From positions 1-17,623 of the forward strand of contig CALMYW010000530.1 in assembly GCA_937873665.1 (NCBI GenBank): DNA of 17,623 nt, written 5' to 3'. The notes under the pieces are model-generated. The model saw nothing but the letters and a program-made list of their open reading frames with translations, was not told the origin of the DNA and searched no databases. The DNA is from an uncultured Sphingorhabdus sp. (GTDB taxonomy: Bacteria; Pseudomonadota; Alphaproteobacteria; Sphingomonadales; Sphingomonadaceae). The stretch's first letter is position 1. Every line of letters begins with the position of its first letter. Positions 5,919-12,508 of the stretch are shown here, piece by piece. A program made the translations under genes and the position numbers.

Positions 5919-7406
5919 TCACCACGGATACCACCCGGCAGGCGTGGTGAGGTCGAGCGCCATGGTCTCGATCTGGTGGCTCCAGGCGAGGGTCTCAAGC
6001 CAGCGGGCGGGAATGCCTTCCCTGCCATAGAGCGCTCCGGCAAGCTGCCCGGTGATCGCCGCGACGGTATCGCTGTCTTCGCCGAGGTTGGCGGCGAGCA
6101 GCACGGCCTCGGCGAAGCTCGAGGTCCGCGCCGTGCACCACAGCGCCGCCTCGAGGCTGTCGATGACGTAGCCCGAGCTGCGGATCGTCCTGCGGATGTG
6201 GGTGCGCCACGAGCCGCCGATCACCTCCGGGATGCGGCCCGCGTAGGAGCCCTGGCGCAGGCGCATCACTTCGTGACGCGGTTTGCCGGCGATGGCTTCG
6301 GCGAGCATGTCGGCGAACACCACGCAGGCATCGACCACCTCGGGTGCGCCATGGGTGGTCCTGCTCTGCCGCGCAGCGGCCTCGCGCCGGATCTGATCCT
6401 CGTGCCAGTAGCGGATCGCGACCGGGGCAAGCCGCATCAGGCTGCCATTGCCCGCCGACATCGGCGCGGTCGAACCGGCGATTGCGTTCCCGGTGCGCTC
6501 GAACCGGGCCAGCGCCTCGCGCACGGTAAGCCCGACGTCGACGCAGGTCCCGGTGCACGAGTAGTCACCGAGCCGGTGCCAGGCGACGAACCGGGTCATC
6601 AGGTCGGCCTCGTCGAGCCCGCGTGCCTCGTGGAGGCTGGCGGCGAGCGCCAGCGCCATGGCGGTGTCATCGGTCCACTGGCCGGCCTTCAGGCGGAACA
6701 CCCCGCCGCCGACCAGGTCAGTGATCCTCGGATAGCTGCCGCGCGGCTTGAACTCACCGGTGGTGCCGAGTGCATCGCCAATGGCGAGGCCAAGCAGCGC
6801 GCCGATGGCGCGGTCGCGCACGGCCTCGGGGCTGGTGTTGGGCAGAGCCTCGTCAATGGGAGCGCAGCCCATCACATGGGCAAGCTGGGCACTGGTCTCA
6901 ATGGCCCCGGGGCGAACCGAGCGCACCTGCTGGATCGCCACGTTCTGCTCCATGCCAAGCTCGACCAGCAGCCGCGCGGCAATCGTGCCGGCGCGGCCAA
7001 GGCCGCCCTTGCAGTGGACCAGCACATTGGCGCCATCCCGCACCCGGGCACGCAGACCCGGTCCGTGCTCGGCCCAGCTTGCCTCGAACGCGTTGTCGGG
7101 CACGCCGTAGTCGCGGATCGGCGCGTGGATCCAGGTCATGTGGCGCTCGGTGACCCGCGCGCCGAGTTCGGCGATCTCCAGCGCGTGGAGCTCATGCTCC
7201 TCGACCAGCGTCACCACGGCCGCCGCGTTCCACGCCTCGATCACGTCGAGATCGAGCGCGAGATCGCGCGCCCATGCCCCGGTCATGGCGCCGGCCTGCA
7301 CCTTGCCCGGCGCAAAGGTCAGTCCGACCAGCCCCATCTGCGGCGCTGGCCGGACCGCGGCGATCTCGAGCGGGTGACTCATCGAGGTGCGGTGCTTCGG
7401 GCTCAT
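5919..7406 (-). CDS. Fusion of CDKN3-like protein phosphatase and ADP-ribosylglycohydrolase
   Basis: A 495-residue two-domain protein. Residues about 10-180 form a dual-specificity/CDKN3-like phosphatase: PIRDYGVPD supplies the general-acid Asp99 and VHCKGGLGRAGT (residues 130-141) is the HCx5R[ST] loop with Cys132 and Arg138, followed by RPGAIET. Residues about 195-495 form an ADP-ribosylglycohydrolase of the DraG/ARH type: IGALLGLAIGDALG, the metal-binding WTDDTAMAL (Asp246, Asp247), AGNGSLMRLAP, and GEDSDTVAAITGQLAGALYG (Asp444, Asp446). All key residues of both domains are present. ARH enzymes remove ADP-ribose from proteins or nucleic acids; the phosphatase may act on a phosphorylated or ADP-ribose-derived substrate. 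Start ATG 7406 has GGGAG ten bases upstream; ATG at 7382 is an alternative. Paired dyads lie 135-200 bases upstream. It stands alone as a transcription unit. Confidence 0.9.
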   Translation of the reverse strand: MSPKHRTSMSHPLEIAAVRPAPQMGLVGLTFAPGKVQAGAMTGAWARDLALDLDVIEAWNAAAVVTLVEEHELHALEIAELGARVTERHMTWIHAPIRDYGVPDNAFEASWAEHGPGLRARVRDGANVLVHCKGGLGRAGTIAARLLVELGMEQNVAIQQVRSVRPGAIETSAQLAHVMGCAPIDEALPNTSPEAVRDRAIGALLGLAIGDALGTTGEFKPRGSYPRITDLVGGGVFRLKAGQWTDDTAMALALAASLHEARGLDEADLMTRFVAWHRLGDYSCTGTCVDVGLTVREALARFERTGNAIAGSTAPMSAGNGSLMRLAPVAIRYWHEDQIRREAAARQSRTTHGAPEVVDACVVFADMLAEAIAGKPRHEVMRLRQGSYAGRIPEVIGGSWRTHIRRTIRSSGYVIDSLEAALWCTARTSSFAEAVLLAANLGEDSDTVAAITGQLAGALYGREGIPARWLETLAWSHQIETMALDLTTPAGWYPW

Positions 7407-7540
7407 CGGCGGCGGACTCCCTGATCAAAGGGTCCGGCGGCAAATCGCTTGCCCGACCCGGTCAGTCTGTCGCCATAGCTGCGCGCGCTCTGCAACTCTT
7501 ATCTGGAGACTAAGCGGGGGTTCGGATTTAGACGCGCATT

Positions 7541-7604
7541 TTGCCGAACGAACCCGGGAACGGGCTCCGACACTTGCGCTGGTTTTGCCGAACGAACCTG
7601 GCAA
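7541..7604. repeat. Two directly repeated 20-bp dyads upstream of the phosphatase/glycohydrolase gene
   Basis: Two copies of TTTTGCCGAACGAACC occur at 7539 and 7583, exactly 44 bases (about four helical turns) apart. Each lies within a dyad of the form TTGCC-N10-GGCAA: 7585-7604 is perfect and 7541-7560 ends GGGAA instead. Helical phasing, partial dyad symmetry and a position 135-200 bases before the leftward start at 7406 suggest operator sites. No regulator gene is adjacent. Confidence 0.5.
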
Positions 7605-7644
7605 TCGCGCTCGCGCGCTGCAGGTCACGTGAACGTGGCCGCAC

Positions 7645-7676
7645 AAAAAACCTCCCGCAGCAGGGGCTGCAGGAGG
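7645..7676 (-). terminator. Intrinsic terminator of the three-gene cluster
   Basis: Read leftward this is a hairpin with arms CCTCC and GGAGG outside and GCAGC and GCTGC inside, one opposed mismatch, a four-base loop, then six T (7650-7645). It is the cleanest rho-independent terminator in the window. It lies about 95 bases after the stop of the last gene in the leftward cluster. Confidence 0.85.
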
Positions 7677-7770
7677 CTCGATGTGACGTCAAAGATAGGG
7701 CGGTGAGAAAGCTCTGCCCGGATCGCGAAGGTAATTGCTTGCCGCCGAACCCCAGATGCAGGTTAGAAGT

Positions 7771-8340
7771 TCAGCCCTTGCGCTTCGCGGCGGCGCGTTC
7801 GGCGCGCGCCTTCCTCTTCCGTTCCTTCTTCCGTTCCCGCTCACGGGCGTTCCACTGCATGCCATACTGGCGGCTGTACGGACGAAGGATACGCTTGCCG
7901 CGCACGATCTCTCCGATCCCGCGGTCCCGCGAGGCGCTGAAGCGGCGGCGATAGGCAAGCAGGGTCTCCAGTCTGGAGAGATCCACCAGGTTCGGATCAA
8001 GCTCGCGCGCCACAGCACCATCCGAAAACAGCCAGCCGAGCTTCGCCAGCTCCTCCCCGATCAGCCGGTCCGCGCGGGTGACCAGCAGCATGCTTTCGAG
8101 CAGCCGGTCGAGATGTTCGCGCCGCCGCTGGGTAATATAGCCGAACAGGACCGGGATCCGTTCGGCAAAGCTCCGCAGCCAGACAGGCAGGAACTCGGGC
8201 TCGGTGCTGAGCCTGCCCCTCAGGCCGTGCTTGAACGAGTTCCTCGCCGAGATCTGCCGGCCAAGCACGGTCTGGGGGCCCTTGCTGAGCCGGCCGTTCC
8301 TGCGGCTCGCTTCCCGGGCGGCTTCACTGAGCGGGTTCAT
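7771..8340 (-). CDS. Uncharacterised basic protein with an xGPxT-SxxNxxKHGL motif
   Basis: A 189-residue protein of unknown function. Near the N-terminus (residues 18-42) RLSKGPQTVLGR, ISARNSFKHGLRG matches a short motif seen in many hypothetical proteins (S-x-GP-x-T-x-x-G-K ... N-A-x-K-H-G-L). It is followed by a helical region (FAERIPVLFGYITQRRREHL; ESMLLVTRADRLIGEELAKL) and a strongly basic tail (ERERKKERKRKARAE) that could bind nucleic acid. No catalytic motif is visible. Its ATG overlaps the stop of the upstream gene in ATGA, so both are co-translated. A strong terminator follows about 95 bases after its stop. I assign no function. Confidence 0.7.
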   Translation of the reverse strand: MNPLSEAAREASRRNGRLSKGPQTVLGRQISARNSFKHGLRGRLSTEPEFLPVWLRSFAERIPVLFGYITQRRREHLDRLLESMLLVTRADRLIGEELAKLGWLFSDGAVARELDPNLVDLSRLETLLAYRRRFSASRDRGIGEIVRGKRILRPYSRQYGMQWNARERERKKERKRKARAERAAAKRKG

Positions 8341-9017
8341 TCCGCCTCGTCCGGATCATCGAGCAGGTTGCGGGCCTCGGAGAGCAAGCCATTGCTGATC
8401 ATGAGCAGGGCTTCCCTGACCTGCATGGCATGGCGCTTGTCCCGCATCTCCAGCACCCGGTCGCGCTCGCGCAGGACCAGGAACTCGAGCTGCATCAGCT
8501 TGTCGATCAGCGCGAGCTCGCTGGTGAAGGCCTCGCCGAGCAGCACCTGCCAGCGCGGGTCGAGCGAGGCTGCCAGCTCGTCGCGTCCAGCGCGCACGCG
8601 GCGCACCAGTTCAAGCGCCGCCATGGCTTCGGCAACCAGGGCCTGGTTGTCACCACTGGCCGCGCGCACCCGCCCCACTTCCTGCAGCGCGAGGCGCTCC
8701 ATGATCCGCAGCACCGCAGCCCAGTGCACCTTGCGCAGGTACTCCGCCCGCGCGGTCAGCATCGCGATCTCCTGGATCCAGTAGCGCTCGATGAGATTGC
8801 ACGGGTGCAGGTCCTTGGTGAGCAGGCGGATCAGCTCATGCACCCGCATCGGGTCCTGACCCGGGAGCGTCGCACCGTCGAGCCCGCCGAACTCCGCATC
8901 GCCGAGCACCTCGCCGTTGTCCATCGGCGCACACGGCAAACCCGAAGGATCGGGCTCATCCCTCTTCGGATTACCCGCTTCCCCGTTATGGGGTTCTCCC
9001 TGCGACTTGTTACTCAT
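8337..9017 (-). CDS. Uncharacterised helical protein of the three-gene cluster
   Basis: A 226-residue protein of unknown function. The first 55 residues are acidic, Gly/Pro-rich and probably disordered. The rest is almost wholly helical, with LPGQDPMRVHELIRLLTKDL (residues 51-70), then CNLIERYWIQEIAMLTARAE, and a probable coiled coil near the C-terminus (LEFLVLRERDRVLEMRDKRH). The LPG-x-DP...L...L segment followed by IE...I resembles the part that follows the GPxT/KHGL motif in longer hypothetical proteins, while the downstream gene carries that motif. The two genes may therefore represent a split or duplicated version of one family; this comparison is from memory. It starts at ATG 9017 with GAGG seven bases or so upstream, and a palindromic element lies 44-85 bases upstream. 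Confidence 0.7.
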   Translation of the reverse strand: MSNKSQGEPHNGEAGNPKRDEPDPSGLPCAPMDNGEVLGDAEFGGLDGATLPGQDPMRVHELIRLLTKDLHPCNLIERYWIQEIAMLTARAEYLRKVHWAAVLRIMERLALQEVGRVRAASGDNQALVAEAMAALELVRRVRAGRDELAASLDPRWQVLLGEAFTSELALIDKLMQLEFLVLRERDRVLEMRDKRHAMQVREALLMISNGLLSEARNLLDDPDEAE

Positions 9018-9060
9018 GGCATGCCTCGCTTCGCTTCCGAATCACCGGGAGCGAGGCTGC

Positions 9061-9102
9061 TGTCACGACCTTGCGGGGCCAAACCCAGGACCGGTCGTGA
9101 CA
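9061..9102. repeat. Palindromic element, copy 1
   Basis: TGTCACGACC (9061-9070) and its exact reverse complement GGTCGTGACA (9093-9102) enclose 22 bases. The element lies 44-85 bases upstream of the leftward gene starting at 9017, where a promoter or operator is expected. Its loop resembles that of copy 2 (a TTGCGG ... CxAAACxC pattern). Confidence 0.65.
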
Positions 9103-9233
9103 AGCACAATCCGGGGTGCCAAAGGGCTTTTCGCGTCTTTCGGAAAAATCTGCGTGCACCTCATTCGTCGGTGCATCACCAATGGCTTTAGGAACGGAGG
9201 GCGCGCCCGCGCCACGCTTTCGGTCGGTCGGAC

Positions 9234-9280
9234 TGCTGTCACGACCTTTGCGGACAAACTCTGATCAGGTCGTGACAGCA
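9234..9280. repeat. Palindromic element, copy 2
   Basis: A perfect 14-bp inverted repeat: TGCTGTCACGACCT (9234-9247) with AGGTCGTGACAGCA (9267-9280), loop 19 bases. It lies between two leftward genes, 176 bases from copy 1. No T run follows on either strand, which argues against a simple terminator. Confidence 0.7.
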
Positions 9281-9350
9281 ATGACCTTCGGCGCACGGGG
9301 TTGCTTTGCGAGAATGGAAGAATCCGGCCCGCCTCAATTGCTCTTGGACG

Positions 9351-10388
9351 TCACAAGAAGCGGCAAGAGAGGCCAACATGACCTTCGCGCCGCTTCAGAC
9401 GCTGACGCTTGCGGCGATTTTCGCCCCACCATTCCGGCCAGCGAACCTTTTCCGGCGTACTCGTTGCACGGACCACAAGGGCCTGTTCATCGTCATTCAA
9501 CGCGCCTGGCTCAAGCCGCGCAAGGGCCAACTCGACAATCCATGGCATGAGCAGATGGTACTTGCGCGAACGCGAATTGAGAATCTGCAAGTCTTTCAGA
9601 TCATCGAACATCCAGACCAGGTCGTTATCGAGAGGCGACTGAGAGAAGTAGAGCTGGTCGTCCTCGAGGCTATCCCGGTAACGCTCCATCTCGACCTTGA
9701 GACCGAACTCGAGCAGCAACTTGCGCAATTCCTCATCGCCCTTGAGCGCCTTGATCTCGATTTGATAGATCAAGTGCTGGAACCGGGTGATCTTGCGCGG
9801 TTCGCCAGTCACTTTGGCTTCCACAAGTTCGTCGAGAAAATGGACCGGAGCCGAACTCCAGCCGTTGGCCGGACGACGCCCACGCGGATTTCCGCTCTTG
9901 CCAGGCTTGAACTGGGTGTCGGCCGGATCCCGCGCTGGGCGGGCGGGAATGTAGAGAGCGTCCTCATAAAGGGAATAGGGGCGATCCGAGACTTTCTCCG
10001 GCTTGCACACCAGGCCGGTAAACCCACTTGCATTGCGCGATTCGAGCGCGTCACCGACCCAGGGCGCCAGTCCCAGCCCAACCCCCGTTGCGCTCTTGCC
10101 ACCAACCAGAATTCCAAGCAGTCGCATCGCGGGAACCGCACTTACGTAGTTGCCGCCATTGGAATAGCGGGTCGGATAATGGCGCGGACCATGAACCCGC
10201 TCCTGAGCACGTGCCACCATCAGGATCTGCTTGATCGCACCAACATCACCCCGAAGCGCGTCCTTATAGACCTGTCGGAGGAGGAGGTCGTAGCCCGTAT
10301 GCAGAGCGTTCTTCTTTAAGCGATATCGGGGTGCGAACATGAGATCCAGCGGACGCTGCCCAATGTAGCCGTGACGACGCTTGCTCAT
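9351..10388 (-). CDS. DUF5681-domain protein, first gene of the three-gene cluster
   Basis: A 345-residue protein. The DUF5681 signature lies mid-protein: FKPGKSGNPRGRRPA (residues 160-174), followed by EPRKITRFQHLIYQIEIKAL and a GDEELRKLLLEF segment. Such proteins normally start with this motif; here about 155 residues precede it. The N-terminal part contains its own YDLLLRQVYKDALRGDVGAI segment (33-52) that looks like the same second half of the domain, so the protein may be a fusion of two related units. The C-terminus is basic (ENRRKRQRLKRREGH). No catalytic motif is visible. Members occur in phage-like and integrated elements. ATG 10388 is used with GGGAA upstream, and a TGTCACGACC half-element lies 74 bases further upstream. 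Function unknown. Confidence 0.75.
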   Translation of the reverse strand: MSKRRHGYIGQRPLDLMFAPRYRLKKNALHTGYDLLLRQVYKDALRGDVGAIKQILMVARAQERVHGPRHYPTRYSNGGNYVSAVPAMRLLGILVGGKSATGVGLGLAPWVGDALESRNASGFTGLVCKPEKVSDRPYSLYEDALYIPARPARDPADTQFKPGKSGNPRGRRPANGWSSAPVHFLDELVEAKVTGEPRKITRFQHLIYQIEIKALKGDEELRKLLLEFGLKVEMERYRDSLEDDQLYFSQSPLDNDLVWMFDDLKDLQILNSRSRKYHLLMPWIVELALARLEPGALNDDEQALVVRATSTPEKVRWPEWWGENRRKRQRLKRREGHVGLSCRFL

Positions 10389-10461
10389 AAAAAGTTCCCG
10401 CGAGGCTCCTGACCAGTCGGCCCGGCGCCGCCTCGATGACGACAGGCGGGCCCCAAGCTGT

Positions 10462-10471
10462 TGTCACGACC
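10462..10471. repeat. Palindromic element, copy 3 (half only)
   Basis: TGTCACGACC recurs at 10462-10471, in the same orientation as the left arms of copies 1 and 2, and 74 bases upstream of the leftward DUF5681-type gene. The right arm is not conserved, although some of the loop and TGAC of the right arm may survive. Copies 1 and 3 thus occupy equivalent positions before two leftward genes. Confidence 0.5.
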
Positions 10472-10881
10472 CGCGTGAGAGAAACTGGAAATGCAGAATG
10501 ACGCGCTCGCCAAGCGCACATTCAAGCTATTGCACGGAAAGACAGCCTGCCGACATGAATACCAAGCCTGCTAACACGAATTGCAGGCCTGTTAGGCTGT
10601 ATGCCAAGCGACAACTCATGGAGATTATCAACAACTTACAAGGCTCAAGTGCAATGAGACCACCTCTATGGGCCTGTGCCACCCAAATGGCAGATCCAAA
10701 TATCGCGGACCAGAACGTCTATTTAGCAAAACCGTACCAACGAGGCATTCTCCGCTGGCGCAATGAAGCGTTTCTGGCGCACCACGTTCTCTCGCTCCCG
10801 TTTCGTGGTACAGTTCCGTGATTGAAAATCGCGGAGTTATAGGGACTTGCGCCTGGCCGATATCGGAGCGGAGAGAAGTTT
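10472..10881. other. Less GC-rich stretch without a recognisable gene
   Basis: This interval is visibly less GC-rich than both flanks. One rightward open frame (10555-10821, 88 codons) exists but has no Shine-Dalgarno and no family resemblance, so I do not call it a gene. A small bulged hairpin, AGCC..TAACA (10565-10576) with TGTTAGGCT (10590-10598), is present. The stretch separates the accessory block from the tRNA gene and may be the scar or edge of an integrated element. Confidence 0.4.
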
Positions 10882-10893
10882 GTCCCGAAGGAC
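10882..10893 (-). terminator. UUCG hairpin directly after the tRNA
   Basis: Immediately after the encoded CCA, the minus strand reads GTCC-TTCG-GGAC, a four-pair stem capped by a C(UUCG)G tetraloop, then AAACTTCTCT. It may help processing or termination of the tRNA transcript. The stem is short and the T tract is poor. Confidence 0.35.
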
Positions 10894-10984
10894 TGGCGGA
10901 GCGGGAGGGATTCGAACCCTCGATACGCTTTTGACGTATACTCACTTTCCAGGCGAGCGCCTTCGACCACTCGGCCACCGCTCC
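10894..10984 (-). tRNA. tRNA-Ser, anticodon GGA
   Basis: Read leftward this gives a complete class II tRNA of 91 bases including an encoded CCA. The acceptor stem GGAGCGG (10984-10978) pairs with CCGCTCC near the 3' end, followed by discriminator G and CCA. The anticodon loop CTGGAAA gives anticodon GGA, which reads UCC and UCU serine codons. The long variable arm (GTATACG...CGTAT) is typical of serine tRNA, and the T loop GGTTCGAATCC is canonical. It lies exactly where accessory DNA ends and core genes begin, so it may have served as an integration landmark. Confidence 0.97.
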
Positions 10985-11058
10985 GCGTGCACTGGAAGGG
11001 GCGCCCTAGCGTGCGGGCGGGGGTTTCGCAAGGGCGGTGGTTCTGGCAAGTTGAGAGG

Positions 11059-11463
11059 ATGATACGTTCCTTTGGACTGGCCCCCGATGCCGCCGAGATC
11101 GAGGCGCTGGCGCGCGGTGCGCTGGAGCGGTTGCCGGAGCCGTTCCGGGCGCACCTTGATGGGGTATTGCTGCGGGTCGAGGACTTTGCCGATGCGGAAA
11201 CGCTGGCCGACCTGGGCATCGAGGATGCGTTCGAGCTGACCGGGCTGTACGAGGGGGTGCCGGTGGGGGAGAAGCATTCCGCCCCGTCCGGCACCATGCC
11301 CGACCAGATCCGGCTGTTCCGCGCCCCGATCCTCGACGAGTGGATCGCGCGGGGGGACGAAACGCTGGAGCATCTGGTATCCCATGTGGTTATCCACGAG
11401 GTCGGGCACCATTTCGGCCTGTCCGACGCGGACATCGACGCGCTGGAGGAAATGGCGGACTGA
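11059..11463 (+). CDS. Zincin-like metallopeptidase family protein (DUF1025 type)
   Basis: A 134-residue protein whose C-terminus has the zinc-protease motif HEVGHHFGLSDADID (residues 113-127): two histidines, the catalytic Glu114 and a third ligand just after, as in the small bacterial metallopeptidase family formerly DUF1025. The N-terminal part (PFRAHLDGVLLRVEDFAD; DAFELTGLYEGVPVGEKH) is typical of the family. Substrates are unknown. ATG 11059 is preferred because the family usually begins with a short segment like RSFGLAP; the farther in-frame ATG at 10987 sits three bases from the 5' end of the divergent tRNA, inside its promoter. The Shine-Dalgarno (GAGAGG) abuts this ATG, so the exact start is uncertain. 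It probably forms an operon with the cyclophilin gene 55 bases downstream. Confidence 0.85.
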   Translation: MIRSFGLAPDAAEIEALARGALERLPEPFRAHLDGVLLRVEDFADAETLADLGIEDAFELTGLYEGVPVGEKHSAPSGTMPDQIRLFRAPILDEWIARGDETLEHLVSHVVIHEVGHHFGLSDADIDALEEMAD

Positions 11464-11518
11464 ACCGCTCTCTTTCGCAAGGCTGGCCGAAGGGCGGGCA
11501 GCGTGGCACAGTGCGGCG

Positions 11519-12508
11519 ATGCACAAGTCCCTGATTCTGCTTGGCGCCCTGCTTTCTGCCGCGCCGCTTGCCGCCGAAGACAAGCCGCCTGCGCCCGCAC
11601 CTTCGGAAATCGTTGCCGCCGCGCCGCAGGCGCACTGGACGGCCATCGCGCAATCCGACCTGCTGGTGATGGACCTTGCGCCCGATGCGAAGGGAAAGCC
11701 CCGGCGCGTAGTAATCCAGTTGATGCCGCCGCCGTTCTCGCATGGGTGGATCGGCAACATCCGCAAGCTGGCGACGGCGCACTGGTGGGACGGGCTATCG
11801 ATCAACCGGGTGCAGGACAATTACGTCGCGCAGTGGGGCGATGCGGATGGCGAGGATCCGGCCAAGGCACGCAAGCTGCCGGAAGGTCTGGCGGCGGTGC
11901 CGGAGGGTGGCTATGTGCTTGCCGTACGAAGCGATCCGGCGCTCTTTGGCAAGGTTGCGGACTCGATTGCGCCGCTCGCTGGCACCATGCAGGAGTGGTT
12001 CGCAACCAAGGGCGCGTCGGGGATACGCGGTGACCGTTATGCATCGTCGACGCTGGCATGGCGGGGATGGCCGCTTGGGGTGGAAGACGGCCAGGCGTGG
12101 CCCGTCCACTGCTACGGCATGGTCGGCGTCGGGCGGAACCTCTCCCCCGACACCGGCAGCGGGGCGGAACTCTACACCGTGATCGGCCATGCGCCGCGCC
12201 ATCTGGATCGCAACATCGCGCTGGTCGGACGGGTGATCGAAGGGATCGAGCACCTTTCCAGCCTGCCGCGCGGCACGGGGCCGCTGGGGTTCTACGAAAC
12301 GCCGGAGGAGCGCACGGCGATCCTTTCGGTGCGGATGGGCAATGAAGTGACCGGCCTGCCCGCCTACGAATACCTCTCCACCGAGAGCGAGAGCTTTGCC
12401 GCCTACGCCGATGCGCGGGCCAACCGGCGCGATGCGTTCTTCATCCGTCCGGCGGGCGGGGCGGACGTGTGCAACGTGCCGGTGCCGGTGCGGCGGGTGA
12501 AGGGGTGA
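11519..12508 (+). CDS. Exported cyclophilin-type peptidyl-prolyl isomerase
   Basis: A 329-residue protein beginning with a signal peptide (MHKSLILLGALLSAAPLAAE, cleavage probably after residue 19), hence periplasmic. A diverged cyclophilin domain follows: HWWDGLSINRVQDNYVAQWG corresponds to the family YYDGLxFHRVIxxFxxQGGD, VGVGRNLSPDTGSGAELYTV to the central GMAR..P.SGGSQFFI strand, and HLDRNIALVGRVIEGIEHLS to the LDGKYTVFGRV..G segment. Cyclophilins catalyse cis-trans isomerisation of prolyl bonds and help fold exported proteins. Several active-site positions are altered, including asparagine for the usual histidine before the catalytic arginine. A C-terminal extension of about 60 residues follows. 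The gene overlaps the next start in GTGA, so they are coupled. Confidence 0.85.
   Translation: MHKSLILLGALLSAAPLAAEDKPPAPAPSEIVAAAPQAHWTAIAQSDLLVMDLAPDAKGKPRRVVIQLMPPPFSHGWIGNIRKLATAHWWDGLSINRVQDNYVAQWGDADGEDPAKARKLPEGLAAVPEGGYVLAVRSDPALFGKVADSIAPLAGTMQEWFATKGASGIRGDRYASSTLAWRGWPLGVEDGQAWPVHCYGMVGVGRNLSPDTGSGAELYTVIGHAPRHLDRNIALVGRVIEGIEHLSSLPRGTGPLGFYETPEERTAILSVRMGNEVTGLPAYEYLSTESESFAAYADARANRRDAFFIRPAGGADVCNVPVPVRRVKG

Noticed and set aside
5862..7424. Long rightward open frame (520 codons)
   Set aside because: It lies antisense to the phosphatase-ADP-ribosylglycohydrolase gene, whose motifs are unmistakable. Such mirror frames arise from strong third-position GC bias. The predicted protein is Arg/Gly/Ala/His-rich without a domain.
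7539..7604. CRISPR-like reading of the two direct repeats
   Set aside because: Only two copies, a short identical core and no cas genes; the dyad form fits an operator better.
8430..9191. Rightward open frame of 253 codons
   Set aside because: Antisense to the helical gene of the three-gene cluster, which has an ATGA overlap with its neighbour. The rightward product shows the His/Arg/Leu-rich composition of a mirror frame.
9306..10319. Rightward open frame antisense to the DUF5681-type gene
   Set aside because: The leftward frame has a recognised domain signature, a start with Shine-Dalgarno and operon context; the rightward frame has none.
10565..10598. Integron attC-like hairpin (TAAC ... 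GTTAGGC)
   Set aside because: One arm matches the GTTRRRY pattern, but the other fits poorly, the element is far shorter than known attC sites, and no integron integrase is present.
10555..10821. Small rightward open frame (88 codons)
   Set aside because: No Shine-Dalgarno, no recognisable family, and it runs through a gene-poor stretch.
10894..10984. tRNA-Ser as the attachment site of the serine recombinase
   Set aside because: tRNA genes are the usual target of tyrosine integrases, not of large serine recombinases. No second copy of the tRNA 3' end was seen in the window.
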